DNA from: Hyphomicrobiales bacterium
Lineage (GTDB): Bacteria > Pseudomonadota > Alphaproteobacteria > Rhizobiales > Rhizobiaceae
Length of the DNA: 64,000 nt
NCBI GenBank assembly: GCA_900472675.1
Contig: UCJA01000010.1
Span: forward strand, 62,001 to 126,000
Direction of reading: 5' to 3'
Position numbers and translations under genes: made by a program. The notes under the pieces were generated by a model. It did not search any database and was not told the origin of the DNA. It saw nothing but the letters and a program-made list of their open reading frames with translations. Position 1 is the stretch's first letter, and the number at the start of each line of letters is the position of its first letter. Of this stretch, positions 61,525 to 64,000 are shown piece by piece.

Positions 61525-61765
61525 TCGGCACATGACGCTGTTTGCCGCCTCTCTTGCATCGAGGTGCTCGCCTATGTTGCAGCAGGTCGAATCGTCGGCT
61601 ATGACGGGCCTGTCATGCAAACTTCATATTGCATGGGAGGCTACTGCATTGTGGAGGAAGCAGGCGGCCGGCATCTACCCTTTCCGGCAGACGGCGAAAG
61701 GCTCAGAACAGGTGCGCCTGTGTCGGCATACAGTCCGGGTGCAACGGGTGAGATAATACGGCGGG
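61525..61765 (+). pseudogene. Remnant of an inositol-monophosphatase-family gene (C-terminal part)
   Basis: In one frame the sequence reads CRLSCIEVLAYVAAGRIVGY, then CMGGYCIVEEAGGRHLPF and VSAYSPG. These match the C-terminal part of IMPase proteins (R..S...LAYVAAGR, W/Y...GG..IV.EAGGR, and the A..P ending). A stop at 61522-61524 precedes it, the N-terminal two thirds with the metal-binding DPLDGT and the start are missing, and the frame runs on into the next gene. I read it as a decayed relic, not a working gene. It may once have formed part of the ugp operon. Confidence 0.65.
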
Positions 61766-61813
61766 ATCGGAGGATCGCGCTTCGTTCGAAAGAAAAATGG
61801 GAGGAGACTATCC

Positions 61814-63118
61814 GTGAAGATCATCATCGCTTCGGCAATTGCTGCCACATCATCGCTGCTCATGGCCTCGAGCGCCCTGGCTGTCACCGACATTCAGTGG
61901 TGGCATGCCATGACCGGCGCCAACAATGAAGTGGTCGACCAGCTTTCCAAGGAATTCAACGACAGCCAGAAAGACTACAAGATCGTCCCGGTCTTCAAGG
62001 GGACCTACGCGGAAACGCTCAACGCCGGCATTGCAGCCTTCCGCGCCAAGCAGCCGCCAGCGATCATCCAGGTCTTCGACGCCGGCAGCGGTGTCATGAT
62101 GGGTGCCGAGGGCGCCATCATGCCGGTCGCAACCGTGCTCGAAAAGGGTGGTTACACCTTTAACAAGGCCGACTATCTGGCCGGCATCGTCGCTTACTAT
62201 TCCAAGCCGGACGGCACCATGCTGTCCTTCCCCTACAATTCCTCGTCGCCGATCCTCTACTACAACAAGGACATCTTCCAGAAGGCGGGTCTCAATCCGG
62301 ACAGCCCGCCCAAGACCTGGCCAGAAGTTTTTGAGGCCGCCCGCAAGATAAAGACCAGCGGTGCTGCTCCCTGCGGCTTCACCTCCACCTGGCTGACCTG
62401 GATCCAGACCGAGAACCTCGCCGCCTGGAACAATGTCTCCTACGGCAGCAATGAAAACGGCCTCGGCGGCACCGACGTCAAGCTTGCCTTCAACTCCGAC
62501 TTCTTCGTGAAGCATTTCCAGGCCATCGCCGATCTCGCCAAGGACGGCGTCTTCCGTTACGGCGGGCGTACCTCCGAAGCCAAGCAGCTCTTCACCTCCA
62601 AGGAGTGCGGCATCCTGACGGAATCCTCTGGCGGACTGGGCGATATCGTCAAGTCGGGCATGAACTACGGCATCGGCCAGCTTCCCTACTACGACGGTGA
62701 CGGCCGCCCGCAGAACACCATCCCCGGCGGCGCCAGCCTCTGGGTCTTCGGCGGCAAGAGCGATGCCGAGTACAAGGGTGTGGCGGAGTTCTTCCACTTC
62801 CTGTCGCAGACCAAGATCCAGTCGCGGCTGCATCAGGTGTCGGGATACATGCCGGTGACCATGGCGGCCTATGACGACACCAAGAAGTCCGGCTTCTATG
62901 ACAAGAACCCGGCCCGCGAGACCCCGCTCCTGCAGATGATGGGCAAGGCACCGACGGCAAATTCCAAGGGCGTGCGTCTCGTGAACCTGCCGCAGGTTCG
63001 CGACATCATGAACGAAGAGTTCGAATCCATGCTCGCCGGCAAGCAGGACGCGAAGGCGGCCCTGAACAAGGCCGTGGAACGCGGCAATGCCGCAATCCAG
63101 CAGGCTATCGGCAAGTAA
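61814..63118 (+). CDS. ugpB: sn-glycerol-3-phosphate-type ABC substrate-binding protein
   Basis: A 434-residue periplasmic binding protein. The GTG start at 61814 has GGAGGA 8 bases upstream. A signal peptide ([20 protein letters not shown]) leads to [20 protein letters not shown], the UgpB opening. [49 protein letters not shown] and [20 protein letters not shown] follow, all close to known UgpB proteins. Cargo is probably glycerol-3-phosphate or glycerophosphodiesters, supplying phosphate or carbon. It heads the ugp-type operon. Confidence 0.93.
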   Translation: MKIIIASAIAATSSLLMASSALAVTDIQWWHAMTGANNEVVDQLSKEFNDSQKDYKIVPVFKGTYAETLNAGIAAFRAKQPPAIIQVFDAGSGVMMGAEGAIMPVATVLEKGGYTFNKADYLAGIVAYYSKPDGTMLSFPYNSSSPILYYNKDIFQKAGLNPDSPPKTWPEVFEAARKIKTSGAAPCGFTSTWLTWIQTENLAAWNNVSYGSNENGLGGTDVKLAFNSDFFVKHFQAIADLAKDGVFRYGGRTSEAKQLFTSKECGILTESSGGLGDIVKSGMNYGIGQLPYYDGDGRPQNTIPGGASLWVFGGKSDAEYKGVAEFFHFLSQTKIQSRLHQVSGYMPVTMAAYDDTKKSGFYDKNPARETPLLQMMGKAPTANSKGVRLVNLPQVRDIMNEEFESMLAGKQDAKAALNKAVERGNAAIQQAIGK

Positions 63119-63131
63119 GCTCCCCGCTGCG

Positions 63132-63159
63132 CCGCGCGTGCCATCCAGGGCGCGCGCGG
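63132..63159 (+). other. GC-rich stem-loop between ugpB and ugpA
   Basis: CCGCGCGTGCC (63132-63142) pairs with GGCGCGCGCGG (63149-63159) with one G-T pair and a 6-base loop. It lies just after the ugpB stop and before ugpA. Structures here often protect the binding-protein message and thin out permease transcription, giving the high binding-protein ratio needed. Confidence 0.55.
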
Positions 63160-63185
63160 TTTCTCGATTCAGAACGGAGCTGCCA

Positions 63186-64000
63186 GTGCAAAGCGTCGTC
63201 TTTCCGAACAAGATTCTTCCCTATTTCCTGGTGGCGCCGCAGATCATCCTGACGGTGGTCTTTTTCTTCTGGCCGGCCAGCCAGGCCCTCTATCAGTCGG
63301 CCATGCGCGAAGACCCCTTCGGACTTCAAAGCACCTTTGTCGGCTTCGGGAATTTTGCCGCTATCCTGGCGGACGAAAACTATCTGCATGCCCTGAAGGT
63401 CACCGTGATCTTCAGTGCCGCAACGGCGCTGCTGTCGATGGGGATTGCCTTGCTTCTGGCAACCGCGGCCGATCTCGTCGTGCGGGGCAAGGGCTTCTAC
63501 CGGACGATGATGATCATCCCCTATGCCGTCGCGCCCGCCGTTGCCGGCATGCTCTGGCTGTTCATGTTCAACCCGGCGATGGGCACGCTCGCCTACATGC
63601 TGCGCCGCAATGGCGTCAGCTGGGATCCGCTGCTGGATGGCAATCAGGCCATGCTGCTGGTCGTGGTTGCGGCAGCCTGGAAGCAGATCAGCTACAATTT
63701 CCTGTTTTTCGTGGCCGGCCTGCAGGCGATTCCGAAATCGCTCCTGGAGGCTGCCGCGATCGATGGCGCCCGGGGCGCCCGCCGGTTCTGGACGATCATC
63801 TTCCCGCTGCTGGCACCGACCACCTTCTTCCTGCTGGTCGTCAACACTGTCTACGCCTTCTTCGATACCTTCGGGATCATCCATTCGGTCACCGGCGGCG
63901 GTCCCGCCAAGGCCACCGAAACGCTGGTCTACAAGGTCTACAACGACGGCTTCGTGAACCTCAACCTCGGCTCGTCGGCAGCCCAGTCCGTGGTGCTGAT
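63186..64000 (+). CDS. ugpA: sn-glycerol-3-phosphate-type ABC permease UgpA (cut by window end)
   Basis: The GTG at 63186 (GGAG 7 bases upstream) opens a frame of 271 codons that runs off the window. It reads [58 protein letters not shown], then [19 protein letters not shown] (EAA loop) and [19 protein letters not shown], close to UgpA. About 20 residues should remain beyond the edge. It pairs with the UgpB upstream and presumably a ugpE and ugpC further on. Confidence 0.92.
   Translation, partial: MQSVVFPNKILPYFLVAPQIILTVVFFFWPASQALYQSAMREDPFGLQSTFVGFGNFAAILADENYLHALKVTVIFSAATALLSMGIALLLATAADLVVRGKGFYRTMMIIPYAVAPAVAGMLWLFMFNPAMGTLAYMLRRNGVSWDPLLDGNQAMLLVVVAAAWKQISYNFLFFVAGLQAIPKSLLEAAAIDGARGARRFWTIIFPLLAPTTFFLLVVNTVYAFFDTFGIIHSVTGGGPAKATETLVYKVYNDGFVNLNLGSSAAQSVVL

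Noticed and set aside
1-64000. CRISPR arrays, tRNA/rRNA genes, insertion sequences, integrase or phage genes
   Set aside because: Looked for regular repeats, cloverleaf arms, transposase motifs and terminal repeats by eye; none was convincing.

Overview
The window looks like part of the genome of an alphaproteobacterium, most likely of the rhizobial group. The coding DNA is GC-rich, genes are packed with ATGA and GTGA overlaps, high-affinity ABC uptake systems dominate, and the exopolysaccharide genes are of the ExoY/ExoF/ExoP kind. This rests on gene content and protein style only; I cannot name a genus. I see no rRNA, tRNA, CRISPR array, transposase or phage gene.

Layout, left to right. 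(1) 0.2-12.5 kb: a peptide or amide uptake and breakdown locus. A minus-strand Dpp/Opp-type ABC transporter plus an M32 carboxypeptidase is divergent from a GntR regulator, a creatininase-family amidohydrolase, a ketopantoate-reductase-like enzyme, an SDR and an M20 peptidase. The intergenic region holds clear operator palindromes. (2) 12.5-15.1 kb: small ORFs and an orphan NodT-type outer-membrane efflux lipoprotein. (3) 15.3-36.0 kb: an exopolysaccharide locus with a wHTH-BTAD-TolB-like-TPR regulator, GDP-mannose synthesis (phosphomannomutase, ManC), an ExoY-like initiating transferase, two further glycosyltransferase genes (one a GT4-GT2 fusion), a Wzy-like polymerase, an OPX exporter, a chain-length protein with a decayed kinase domain, and unusual tailoring candidates (2OG-dioxygenase-like, DUF707, sugar-lactone-oxidase-like FAD enzyme, FemAB/GNAT-like). 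No flippase is present. AT-rich gaps separate these genes. (4) 36.2-39.5 kb: alpha/beta hydrolase, MDR oxidoreductase and a Tat-exported metallo-beta-lactamase-fold protein.

(5) 39.5-44.0 kb, the most interesting part: a compact bidirectional module of five genes. Leftward run a photolyase-type FAD domain without an antenna domain, a DCC (DUF393) thiol-disulfide protein and a UbiB/AarF-like kinase, all translationally coupled. Rightward run a renalase-like flavoprotein and a DUF3429 membrane protein, also coupled. A sequence matching the RpoE-ChrR (ECF11, singlet-oxygen response) promoter pattern TGATCC-N18-TA lies about 22 nt plus a short leader upstream of the photolyase-like gene, and a weaker copy faces the other way. 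I propose a photo-oxidative stress module.

(6) 44.1-48.7 kb: a TPP-riboswitch-controlled operon (YkoF-like, permease, ATPase, NMT1-type binding protein) for a thiamin precursor, with an unexpected luciferase-like flavin monooxygenase as last gene. (7) 48.8-52.6 kb: a small protein and a TetR-MFS-amidohydrolase operon with a strong palindromic operator. (8) 52.7-61.2 kb: an amino-sugar, probably galactosamine-type, locus: GatZ/KbaZ divergent from a DeoR regulator, BadF-type sugar kinase, ABC transporter and SIS-domain enzyme. (9) 61.2-64.0 kb: a 4-oxalocrotonate-tautomerase-like protein, an inositol-monophosphatase remnant and the start of a ugp (glycerol-3-phosphate type) ABC operon cut by the window end.

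Three small acidic helical proteins (216-410, 20896-21165, 48854-49114) share a Gly-(Trp/Phe)-x3-Glu motif and look like dispersed paralogues. All assignments come from reading motifs and overall sequence style; no database search was run.
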